From contig OY723248.1 of assembly GCA_963210315.1 (NCBI GenBank), forward strand, positions 1,256,727 through 1,320,726: DNA of 64,000 bases, read 5' to 3'. Each line of letters opens with the position of its first letter. The stretch's first letter is position 1. Below, one piece after another: positions 10,860 through 21,301 of the stretch. The notes below the pieces were generated by a model, which was not told where the DNA came from, ran no database searches, and saw only the letters and a program-made list of their open reading frames with translations. The position numbers were made by a program, and so were the translations under genes. The stretch comes from Rhynchopus euleeides (taxonomy: Eukaryota; Euglenozoa; Diplonemea; Diplonemida; Diplonemidae).

Positions 10860-11900
10860 CCCCATGGCCAAAATGACCCCATCGCGATCCGCACAGATTC
10901 CAAACGTTCAAAAGAACGGGTTTTTGGAAAATCCGAGGGGGGGGGTCCCGCTGGGTGGGTAGGTGGGGTGTAGTGGACTGGCTGCCTCCCAGCCACCTTC
11001 TCCCACGACCAGTCCCTGAACCAGACCCGTGTTTCATGGGTGATACTTGGCTCACACACCATCAAAGTGACCCCACTGTGATCCGCACAAATTCCAAACG
11101 TTCAAAAGAAAGGGGTTTTGGAATACCCGAGGAGGGGGTCCCGCTGGGTGGGGTGGGGTGTCATGGTGTGTGTCACCCAGTCACCCTTCACCCATAACCA
11201 GCCCCTGAACCAGACCGCTTTTTCATGGGTGAAGCTGGGCACCTAGACCCACAGTGTGACCCCACTACGATCCGCAAAAGTTTCAAACGTTCAAAAGAAC
11301 GGGGTTTTGGAACACTCGTGGAGGGGGTCCCGCTGGGTGGGTGGGCTGGCTGACTCTCGGCCCCCCTCTCGGCCGTGCGGCTACCTCAGTCACTTTCTCT
11401 TCGGACCAGCCCCTGAACCAGAGTCACATTTCATGGACGATGTTTGTCACATAGACCTATAAAATGACCCCACTACGATCCGCAAAAGTTTCAAACGATC
11501 AAAAGAACGGGGTTTTGGAACACCTGAGGAGGGGGTCCCGCTGGGTGGGTGGCTGGGTGGGGTGGCATGGTGTGTTACTCCCAGTCACCTTCACCCATGA
11601 CCAGCCCCTGAACCAGAGCCACATTTCATGGACAAAGCTTGTCACCTAGACCTACAAAGTGACCCCACTACGATGCGCACAGATTCCAAATATTCAAAAG
11701 AACGGGGTTTCGGAACACCCGAGGAGGGGGTCCCGCTGGGTGGGTGGGCTGGCTGACTCTCGGCCTCCCATCACAGTCTCCTATGACCAGCCCCTGAACT
11801 AGACCCACATTTCATGGGTGAAGCTTGGCACCTAGACCCACAGTGTGACCCCACTACGATCCGCACAGAGCCCAAAGAGTGCAATGGAAGGGGTCAATCG
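10860..11900. repeat. ~195-bp tandem satellite, six units
   Basis: Six copies of a unit are anchored on TGACCCCA-NNN-GATCCGCA near 10875, 11069, 11260, 11465, 11660 and 11848, giving periods of about 187-206 bp. Each full unit also contains TTCAAAAGAACGGGG, GGGGGTCCCGCTGGGTGG, ACCAGCCCCTGAACCAGA and CATTTCATGG. Units differ at many bases, so the array is not freshly amplified. About 50 bp of the unit matches the hAT element at 2360-2408 (reverse strand). Confidence 0.85.
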
Positions 11901-12143
11901 CGATTCCGCGAGTCGAAGATTCCGCACTTTTGGGTCACTTTCAGGTGATGTCAGGTCCCTGGAGTGACTGCAGATAGCCCATTTTCAGGGTGGGAGCCCT
12001 ACTCGTACGTCACCCAGATTCAGCCCAAACCCGTGCACCCAGGGTGCACGGTCGCCGGGCACGAGCGCGCGGGCACCCGGAAACAGGTCGCATTTGCGCG
12101 CGCTGCCTGCACCCTGCACGCCAGCCACCCCCCCCCCCCCCTA

Positions 12144-13290
12144 GGGGGGGTCATATGCCACCCTTTTACGTGGACAAACACGATTTTTCAAAAAACCGGC
12201 GCAGAGGCCCCAAAGCCCCCGTAAACCCTCCAAACCCCCCCAGATCGGTCCGGAAACCCATCGAACCCCACTTTTCCACCATTCCGGGCACCTCAGGTGC
12301 CCGAATTGGGGTACCTAAATTTTGTGCCACCGTTTGGTACCGTACAGTGCCACTGTGTGGGAGGTTGGAAAAGAAAATGCCCCAACACACCACATCTGAG
12401 GGTTGCAATGCATGTTGCTTGCCAACCACGTCATCCGGTGGGTGTCAGGCGCTATGTAGGTGGCATTAGCCAGGTCTTCGATGTGTTCTGGCTTGTATAT
12501 ATACCTCCCTGCCACCATGCACCGGGAGGCTGCCTGTAGGTACGGAACAGTCCAGATGGTCGTGTGATTCCTGTGCAGCAGTGCTCCACAACCGGGATGT
12601 GTTGACAACGACTGTTGCAACACGAGCTGTACATTCCGGGAACACATGAAGTGCGCTGTCGTGGTACCCATTGTGCCAGAATTGGTAGTTGCTGCGGTCT
12701 ACTTTGCCTGGCCCAAGAGCACTGGTACTGAACGGTGCAATATGCGTGGCGAGGTGAATACAACGGAAGCGCGCAAAGTCAATACAGCTCTCGGATGGCG
12801 GGTGGTGGTGCCACTAGTGTGTGACGTTCACTCGAGGATACAACGCATCACAATGAATCAGCAACCGTGGACCGAGTACAATACGCTCTCTGTGGCTGGT
12901 GTGGGGGACAAAGGCAGTGCCTGTGCCGCAGGCAGGGAGGTATATATACAAGCCAGAACACATCGAAGACCTGGCTAATGCCACCTACATAGCGCCTGAC
13001 ACCCACCGGATGACGTGGTTGGCAAGCAACATGCATTGCAACCCTCAGATGTGGTGTGTTGGGGCATTTTCTTTTCCAACCTCCCACACAGTGGCACTGT
13101 ACGGTACCAAACGGTGGCACAAAATTTAGATACCCCAATTCGGGCACCTGAGGTGCCCGGAATGGTGGAAAAGTGGGGTTCGATGGGTTTCCGGACCGAT
13201 CTGGGGGGGTTTGGAGGGTTTACGGGGGCTTTGGGGCCTCTGCGCCGGTTTTTTGAAAAATCGTGTTTGTCACCCCCATTTGACCCCCCC
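12144..13290. mobile_element. G7-ended fold-back element, copy 1 (1147 bp)
   Basis: The element starts GGGGGGGTCATATG and ends CATTTGACCCCCCC, flanked on both sides by TA (12142-12143 and 13291-13292) inside long C runs. Inverted arms of about 370-390 bp (roughly 12172-12520 and 12930-13275) enclose a ~410-bp centre. A near-identical copy in opposite orientation lies at 26548-27692. The difference between copies is about 1-2% by eye, indicating recent movement. No transposase was recognised, so it is probably non-autonomous. Confidence 0.82.
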
Positions 13291-13805
13291 TACCCCCCCC
13301 CCCCCCCCCCCCCCCCCGACGTTCACGACCCCCCAGAAAATTACCCCAGCCCCTGCCCCCCTACCCCCCCTACTCTCCCACCCCCCCCCCCACCCTGCGT
13401 CCTCCACTGGGTCTTCTACCCACCTGACGAAAGGTACTCGATACCGGGCTGCCGGAGTCCAGTGGTTCACGCACTACTGCACAGTCGTGGGTTGGCAGCC
13501 GAAACTGCGTAGTAGATATACCCCGCTACGAAACACACCTGCTTTCCCTTCCCCTCCTTCCCTTCCGCCATTTATTCGTACAAAAAAAACAACGATACAG
13601 GGGCACAAAGTATATGGTGTCAAGGAGAGACTACGTATTACGGACAGACACCTGGTTGTGTTTTTGCTATAACCTGCTCAGGTCACGGTAAAAAAGACTG
13701 TTGGCAGCGCACGTATGGACACCCATACACGTACAGGTGCGCACAAACAAAAAGATCCGCTTGTGCAACACATTTTCCCCCCAAAACACACACACTCGCA
13801 CTCAC

Positions 13806-13919
13806 ACGCGTCGAAACCGGTGTCACGTCGTGTTGGGGAATCCTTCGGGAGTGCGATACTGAAGGGGAGGTGCTACTGCCCGTGCAGGGCGACACCGCCT
13901 TAAAACTTCATAACCACAC
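13806..13919. repeat. 114-bp direct repeat, copy 1
   Basis: Matches 14606-14719 with one difference noticed, spaced exactly 800 bp. It contains the block GTGCAGGGCGACACCGCC. The word CTCGCACTCACACG lies just before this copy but just after copy 2. Confidence 0.85.
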
Positions 13920-14605
13920 ACAAACCCTCTATTCCCCCAGGCCTGATGAGCAATCCCCCCTGCCTCATGTTGTGACTTCCTTTCTACCTTGCACAAAACA
14001 TCCCATTTGCCCCTTTTCTTCCTTCGAAAGTGTTGTGACTACCCCCCCTTCCCCACCCCTCGGGAGTGCCACTCCTCTGGTGGTTAAAAGTGACCCGCCG
14101 TTGTGCCTTCGGCATCTGTTGCGTGTGCCGTCGTATTCTTCCTATGCACTAGTTATAGCTATCCGGGGGCGGCCTGCTGTCGCACCAGTGGGCTGCCCCA
14201 CCTCTGCACCCTCGGTTTTTAAGATGTTCACCACAGCGGAGAATGATCCCCTTCTCTGTGGCGATCGAGCCAAGCTGGACGAGGTTCGCCTTCGGGCGAA
14301 GGTCATGTGGGCGGACAAAAGGTGCCTGCTCCTGAGACTCATCAGCAACCTGTTTCTTCCTTCAAGCCCTCAAGACTCTTGAAGCGGCCTGACTATTTAG
14401 TGTCTTCGTCGCAGCAAGGGGGCGATATATACCACCCTTTTTATTGATTTCACGTGTCAGTGTTTGACTTTTTCGCAACTTCATTTCTTCCTTTTTCTCC
14501 CTCTCCAACCCCACCCGTGACACCACCAGGGTTTAGCTAGCCCTGGTCCGATTATCCCCGGTTCTTCGCTGAAGAGACGCGGCCGGGGGGAGGGGTACGA
14601 AGAGT

Positions 14606-14719
14606 ACGCGTCGAAACCGGTGTCACGTCGTGTTGGGGAATCCTTCGGGAGTGCGATACTGAAGGGGAGGTGCTACTGCCCGTGCAGGGCGACACCGCCT
14701 TAAAACTTTATAACCACAC
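14606..14719. repeat. 114-bp direct repeat, copy 2
   Basis: Second copy of 13806-13919. It ends 13 bp before the start codon of a small open frame (14733-14921), so it could supply that frame's 5' leader. Confidence 0.85.
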
Positions 14720-14732
14720 TCGCACTCACACG

Positions 14733-14921
14733 ATGGCCGCCCCAAGGACTGCCGAGCGCTTCAGGGTGCGCGACATCGATGTAGACAACCTGATGCCCCT
14801 CCAATTGGTGAACGGGTACGAGCCGGTGGCACCTAAGGAAGGGTGCGCGTTCCCCGAATGCACCACCGCCCATGAGGGGCCGGTTGCGGTCTGTATTGCG
14901 GTCCAACCACCAAGCCACTGA
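14733..14921 (+). CDS. Possible small protein, 62 aa
   Basis: The frame opens MAAPRTAERF and includes a KEGCAFPEC segment. The codon use looks like a GC-rich coding frame rather than a homopolymer artefact. The ATG lies just after a CTCGCACTCACACG leader. I do not recognise a family. It could be a genuine small gene, a first exon, or chance. It is listed only because it stands apart from the low-complexity frames around it. Confidence 0.2.
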   Translation: MAAPRTAERFRVRDIDVDNLMPLQLVNGYEPVAPKEGCAFPECTTAHEGPVAVCIAVQPPSH

Positions 14922-17900
14922 CAGACAACTGCTACACACCCTCCCGTTGTGCATTGATCTGCCTTGTACAACATATCTGGTGTAGTGACTACAAAAAGGA
15001 CTAACATTGCGAGAAGGTGCTGGGAGATTTACTTTTCCATTCCCTCTCGACGATCAAACCCCCCCTGGTGGCACAGTTTGCCAAACCCAAGAAGAATGCA
15101 GTGCCGTGGGGCGCTGGCTCCAACTTGGAGCTCCCCAGGTTCACAACTGTGTTGCGGGCATTCCTGGGTTAGGGGATGCTGGCCCACTTCCTAGTGGAGT
15201 ATCCCACGTTGCTGTGGGGAATCGCATGATCAATATGGGCCCGCCAAGGAGGCCTTTTCTTTTGGCAGAAAAGGGATTGGCAACCCTTTTTTTCCCCACC
15301 CAGGGAAGGCTACTGACCACCCCCAACCCCCCAGAGTTCTCTTCTCATGTGCGGGGCCTTTTGGGGCTCCGGTCCCGGCCTTTGTTACCCATGGCCTGTT
15401 CTACTGATCGATGCAACAGGCTACCCCCCAACCCCCGTTCTTCTCACTCACATACTCACTCTGGCCTTGCAACAAGTTGCAACATGTCTGGCTGCCCCCC
15501 CCCCCCCCTCTTCCCTGCCTTTGCTGACGGAACGATCAAATCTGAACGAAGATTGCATCAGCTGGCAAGTCAAGTGTGCCGTGTCCAGGCTGTCCCTGCC
15601 CTTTCCATCTCCACCGGTCCACCGTGGCGAGGTCTGAGGCATTGAGTGCTGTTCGATAAGGGGGCGGGTGATGTTCTCACACAAGAAGCAACACGGGCAG
15701 GCCCATTCATTTGCTGGAATGCGCATATATTGGGGGGTAGGGGAGGTGGGGGAGGGGGGGGGGGGGACAGAACCCCGGCAAGCCACATCCTATTGTATAC
15801 ACGCTAAGCCTGTGGTTTGTTTTGCACAACGGGGGTGGGAGGGGGGGAGGGGGGGGGTATGGCTCCATCAACACCACATCTCTCCTTGCCTTTCTCTGAT
15901 TTACTGCCCAACACCCACCGCGCTGCGTTGCCTGTCGAGGTGTGGCAGCCCCTCGCAGATGCATTGCAGCGCCTGACACGGCCCAAGATGCGAGGGGCGG
16001 TTGGAAGCCCGGGATTTTTCATTACCAGTTCCGAGCGACGAAGCGTAGCGAAGTCGCGAAGTAGCGAAGGGAATCGTACGACGTGAAGCTTTGTAAGGAT
16101 CGCACCTGCATGCCACTTCACAGGGGCTTCCGCAGCCTTTGACACAGGAGTGTGTGCTCAACGAAAAGTAGCCTGGATCTGCCCTTTTTTGCAGTTGCTG
16201 GGCAGGGTGTTCTCTCTTATTATAGCGGAAGGAGTGCGATTCTTGTTGTGAGTGTTGTATTGCTGCTGCTCCTGTTCTCGGATACACGTTCCGTGATCCG
16301 GAGGGTCTGACACACCACTGTGTGTTCGGCCCGACCTTTCTTTTTCTTCTCTTTTCTGCTTTTTTTTTGCTGTTTGCCGCAATGCCGTGTGATGAAAAGC
16401 GAACTTTTTTTTTGCGGATGGCCATGTGATTGAATTATCTTTCCTGTGTACCAGCGCATGCACACTGCAAACTACACGATATAGTCCGCACAGGACCTCC
16501 ACATGAAATCCCTTGTTAGAGGGAAACCGTACCATGCGATATTGCTTTTGACACGATCTCCAGTGTCTTTGCCACAGCCAGAGAATCTGTGTGCCTCATG
16601 CCTTGCACACAGGAAATATCATTAAATTCGGCACGCCGGATGATACGTGCGTCGCCACTGAAATATGGACCCGCCCTCTGGATGGCATGCCGTGCACAGC
16701 TGAATCAGTTCTCAGTTCTCAGCTCGATCTCTGGGATCGCTCAGGTCGCAAATCACAGATCGGCCCAACCGAAATTAAGTAAAGTCCAGAGAAGCTCGAA
16801 AGAATAGCTGCCCACCAGGGGACGGTGTGATGAGGAGGTCACGTGGGGGCGACCAACTGCGGAGCAACCTGAAAGACAATGGAGCCACCCAGACGCAGTG
16901 TGGCCACAGCGGGTTGGGGGGTATTTTCTTTGCCCACCGACCCACCCACCCACCCCCCCATCTCCATCCCCTGCATCCATCCTCTCACTGAGTTTCGGAC
17001 GCGATTGGCTTAAACTTTGAGCCAAGAGGATGGTAGCGGTGACGGCAGCGGTGGTTGTGGGTATGGTGAAGCACAGGGACATACCCCACCCACCCCCCCT
17101 TCTTTGTACCCCGACCTTCTGCAGCTCCATTGATCTCCTATATATCAATCTGACTCCTTCCGCCCCCCACCCCCCCACCCCCCTTTGGAGAAAACCTTAC
17201 CTTTTCTCGACTTTACGACCCCACCCCCCGTTGTCTCGCCTTCACTTTCGGCAACAAGACCCCTCCCTCCCCCCCACTGTGTGTATTATTTGTTGTATTT
17301 CATGTCAGAATCCATATGCATTGGGTGGGGGAGATGAGTTGAGTGCGTTTCTTGTGTGTGATGACGGCATAGACCATCAAGAGAACGCTGTTCGGTGGGC
17401 CCTCCGCTGCTGCAAAGGAGGGGCTGTGCCAGCGGTGGTGGATGGGTAAAAATTAGCTGCCGCCGCTGTGTGGCGACGTGCCTGCCCGAGCCTGGTTGCA
17501 CCCCCCCCCCCCCCCCCGTTGTTGGCGGGGCCCTTCAAATTCGATTTCACTACCCCCCCCCCCCGTTGTTGGCGTGCACCTCTGCTGCATCCGCAGTGAG
17601 GGGTGTCGGGGGGAGGGAGGGGGAGGGGGGCAGTGGTGCCATGAATTTGTGTGTGGGTGGTAGCGATTCGGATCTCAGTGGCTTCCAAAGAATCGAGGTG
17701 GTGTGCCGACTCTGGGTCTGAAGGGATGTGATTGCTGGCGTGTCGCTGCTCAGTGCCGCGCCGAAACCTGGGGGTGGCGGGGCATGGTTTTATGCAGGGA
17801 GCCCCACCCACCGCCCGGCCAGCCTTTAAAAAGAACCAGGTCAGCCGTGTGTATTGTGCCTTTCTAACCACATTGCCCCCCACCCCCCCCCCTTCTCCAT

Positions 17901-18115
17901 TCACCTCCTTCCCCACTTCGACTTACGCCTTTTTTTCTCGATATATATTCCATTCCCCGCTTCCTCCCCTTCCCCTCACCTCCCGCGTCGTATACTTTTT
18001 CGGTCGGTTACTCTTGCTCCGTTCTGTACTCATGTACACATTGTTGGTATTCTGGGGGTCTTCGCTACGGTGCTGACGAGCGCATTTTTTTGGGGGTGCG
18101 ATTCTAGCCCTCCCA
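14922..18115. other. Gene-free stretch
   Basis: No supported gene. It contains many C/T- and G-rich runs, a short AGCGAAG-type repeat around 16030-16072, and an 11-bp hairpin around TTGGCT...AGCCAA near 17007-17027. Open frames are proline- or glycine-rich artefacts of the runs. Confidence 0.5.
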
Positions 18116-19575
18116 CACGGTGGGATCTTGTAAATTTTACATGTATAACTACAAGTATAATACATGTATTATACATGTATAATACTTGCATGTCAACTAT
18201 TATACATGTATAATACATGTATATGCCTGAAATATACATGTAAAATACATGTATATCAAGTAAAAATACAAGTATAATACTTGCATGTCAACTATTATAC
18301 ATGTATTTTTACTTGATATACATGTATTTTACATGTATATTTCAGGCATTTACATGTATTTTACATGTATAATACTTGTCATGCAAGTATTATACATGTA
18401 AAATACTTGCATGACAAGTAAAATACTTGCATGCAAGTAAAATACATGTATTTTACTTGCATGCAAGTATTTTACTTGTCATGCAAGTATTATACATGTA
18501 TTTTACTTGTCATGCAAGTATTTTACATGTATAATACTTGCATGACAAGTATTATACATGTAAAATACATGTAAATGCCTGAAATATACATGTAAAATAC
18601 ATGTACCGTAAACGGAAAAAGGGTGGACCGTAAAAATGTTCCAAGTTCCCAAAAAAAGGCCAAACGTTCCATCTTTTTTACGGTCCACCATTTATTGGGA
18701 CTGAATATGGAAAAGACAATGCGATTTTCGCCCGCGGGCTGGTGGGTTGCGGGGCGCGGACTGCGGCCTCCACGCCGCAGACTCCCGCACGTAGGCCTCC
18801 CGACCTCCCAGCTTTGGACCCTCCCTCCACCACCGCAACCAACACCAGCAAGAGAAGCAAGTCCTCCCTGCGTGTGGAAAGGGCACGATCACCACCACTC
18901 ACCTCGAGACTCACCCACCACCACACCTCGAGAAGTGTAGTACCATGCAAGGAGCGTTCCGGTAGAAGTAAAAGTAGAACCTGCTGCACGAGCCCACAAA
19001 AGCAGCCACAGTACGGCAGGGCGCGCAGACAGAAGCTGAGACCACCGGGCTCCCTCCAGATGTAAATTCGTGAATCAGTGCCCGGAAAATTCAGGGAAAT
19101 CGTACTCCTTTAGTGTAGTACACCCTGCAGTAACTGTGGGAGAACAGTTCCCGGACGATGGTGAGCGCACACTCTGTGTTGAGGCCCTGCGGTGTTAATC
19201 CTGCAGCTTCAGTCGTGCGATTTCCTTGGTTCCTTCGCGACTTCGTCGAAGGAATTCGTAAAAAAAACCGCCAAGTCCACTATCCCAACCGTAAAATAGG
19301 TGGACCGTAAAAATGTTCCAAGTTCCGGAAAAATCCCATTTGTTCCATCTTTTTTACGGTCCACCTATAGTACGGTTCACCTTTATTACGGTCCACAATA
19401 TTTCCGTTTACGGTATATCAAGTAAAAATACATGTATAATAGTTGACATGCAAGTATTATACTTGTATTTTTACTTGATATACATGTATTTTACATGTAT
19501 ATTTCAGGCATATACATGTATTATACATGTATATACTTGTAGTTATACATGTAAAATTTACAAGATCCCACCGTG
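18116..19575. mobile_element. AT-rich fold-back element with CACGGTGG ends, copy i
   Basis: It starts CACGGTGGGATCTTG and ends CAAGATCCCACCGTG, flanked by CA on both sides (18114-18115, 19576-19577). The body is made almost wholly of self-complementary words such as TACATGTA, CTTGCATGCAAG and TTTTAC, and much of the left half can pair with the right half. A separate 808-bp TA-flanked element interrupts it at 18606-19413, so the original unit was about 650 bp. The composition is sharply AT-rich against the surrounding GC-rich DNA. There is no coding capacity. Confidence 0.85.
18606..19413. mobile_element. Nested TA-flanked element (Tc1/mariner-like MITE), 808 bp
   Basis: Ends are CCGTAAACGGAAA and TTTCCGTTTACGG, both flanked by TA. 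The sister fold-back at 27767-28458 has the uninterrupted sequence CATGTATATCAAG at this place. Here it reads CATGTA-element-TATATCAAG, so insertion duplicated exactly TA. Second-layer inverted repeats containing GGTGGACCGTAAAAATGTTCC lie just inside both ends. TA duplication and TIR structure fit Tc1/mariner. No transposase frame was found. Confidence 0.8.
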
Positions 19576-20069
19576 CATGTTTTGTGGGGGGGGGGTGGGT
19601 AGGTGGGGAGAACAAAATCGCCGAACTTCTACCCCCAAAGAAATCACTTAAAATATGCCAACCGACAGCGGAGACCCCCCCTCTATATGTGACGGTTCTT
19701 CTCCCCCCTTTAGCCCTTTTGAGCTGGGGAAGTTATATTTCCTGGAGAAGAACCCTTTGTTATCGGCCAGGGAATGTTGTGCCAGAGGATGGAATGGTGG
19801 GGGGGGGGTTACCGGGGGAGTGGGGTGTTGGCAGCAGCGGGGCACACGGGTGGGGGGGGGAGGGGGGAGGTCTAGGGGGTGAAAGAACAACCCGGAACTA
19901 AACAGGAATCAACACCCCACACACACCCCCGCCCCGCCCTCCCTCTCCCTCTTTCTCAACAAAGAAGGGTGAAATACGACGATGGGGGGGGGGGGGGAGG
20001 GGGTCCCTATTGTGTGCCAAGATGCTGGGGGGTGGGTGAAGAGACGAGAAGTCCCATGCAGCCTATCCA

Positions 20070-20127
20070 CTCCCCGCACCCCCCCCCCCTCCTCGTCATT
20101 TTCTCCCCCGGATAAGCCGGGCGGCAG
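20070..20127 (+). promoter_or_regulatory. Candidate splice acceptor upstream of the PBZ-like gene
   Basis: A C/T-rich tract is followed by CAG at 20125-20127, 77 nt before the ATG at 20204. It fits a trans-splice (spliced-leader) acceptor, though a cis-intron end cannot be excluded. Confidence 0.35.
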
Positions 20128-20203
20128 CGAGGGGTTGAACCACGGGAACCAGACACGGCACGGCACGACATGACACACCACCACCACCACCACCGCCGCC
20201 GCC

Positions 20204-21046
20204 ATGCCCCCTCCCCGGGTAGGGCGGGTGAAAACCGCGGGCCACCCGCCTGCGGGGGGGAGCGGCAAGGCAGGGGCCAGCGCTTCCAACCCCCGGCAGC
20301 CCCCCGGTGCTGCTGCCGCAGCCTCCCCCCCTCCGCCCGTTGCCAGCATGGGGGTCGGGCGGCGCCAGCGCACGCCGTCACCCCCCACGCGCGGGGCGCG
20401 TGGGGAGGCAGCGCCAGCCCCCCGCAGCGCGTCGCCTGCCGCTGTGGAGGCGAAGCTGCGGCAGCTGCACGCCCTGCGCGCACACCCCATCGCGCAGGGT
20501 GGGGCTGCGGCCCCAGAGAGGTCGGGCCTCGGCAGGTCCCCCCTTGCAGAGCAGCGCCCCGTGTGCCCGCAGTTCGGCGGGGTGTGCCGGCTGCTGGGGG
20601 ATCGGTTCCACTGCGCGGCATACCTTCACGAATGCCCCCTGGGGGCGCGCTGCCCCGAGCTGCGGAGTGCACGGCATGCGGTGGCGTATTGGCACTTCCT
20701 GGGGCTCTGCCCAGGGGGGTGTACCTACCCCTGCCCCCTGCGGCATGTGTGTGAGGCAGGCCTGGCGTGTGTCGAGCTGGCGGACCCGGTGCACCAGCAG
20801 CTCTTCCACCACATCCCGGAGGAGGCGCGTGAGCAGCAGGGTTGGGTGCAGGCGCAGCACGACCGGGCGGCGCGTGCGCACGGGCGTGAGGTGATGCGGG
20901 ACAGCGTGATGTTCGGGCGGTTCCCCTACTCCCCCTATGCGGCCCCGGAGGAGCGGGCGCCGGGTTGGGTGAGCCTCTACGAGAGGGAGCCGCGTTGCAC
21001 GTCCCTGCCGCAGCGGAGTGCCCCGCCTGCCTGGAGTCCGCGGTGA
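20204..21046 (+). CDS. Triple PBZ-like zinc-finger protein, 280 aa
   Basis: Residues 1-120 are Pro/Ala/Gly-rich and probably disordered. Residues ~124-210 carry three consecutive fingers with C-x5/6-C-x7-H-x5-H spacing: CPQFGGVC...H-CAAYL-H, CPLGARC...H-AVAYW-H and CEAGLAC...H-QQLFH-H. The second and third keep the C-x-x-G-x-x-C and H-x3-[YF]-x-H layout of PBZ fingers, which in APLF and CHFR bind poly(ADP-ribose) at DNA damage or mitotic checkpoints. The usual Tyr-Arg after the second Cys is missing, so ligand binding is uncertain. The ATG follows a CAC/CCG run in a good context (GCCGCCATG). There is no intron. It lies 255 bp ahead of the TPR gene on the same strand. An unrelated structural CCHH zinc protein remains possible. 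Confidence 0.6.
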   Translation: MPPPRVGRVKTAGHPPAGGSGKAGASASNPRQPPGAAAAASPPPPVASMGVGRRQRTPSPPTRGARGEAAPAPRSASPAAVEAKLRQLHALRAHPIAQGGAAAPERSGLGRSPLAEQRPVCPQFGGVCRLLGDRFHCAAYLHECPLGARCPELRSARHAVAYWHFLGLCPGGCTYPCPLRHVCEAGLACVELADPVHQQLFHHIPEEAREQQGWVQAQHDRAARAHGREVMRDSVMFGRFPYSPYAAPEERAPGWVSLYEREPRCTSLPQRSAPPAWSPR

Positions 21047-21301
21047 GGGTGTGTGTGGCAGTGGAGGTGTCGTGTGTGGGGGGTGGGGTGGGGTGGGGTG
21101 GGGGGGTGCCCTTCGTGTAGTATGTGAGTGGCGTGGCAGAATAGATGGGCGCACTGTATCCCCGCTGCTCGATCCCCCGGCCCCGTGTCTTCCCGACTTA
21201 CTTTTCGGGTGGTGGATTTTGCCTGTGTCTACGCCGGGTCCCTCTTTAATTGTCCCTCTGGAGTGAGGGAGGTGGTGCACACACACATACACCCTGCAGA
21301 C

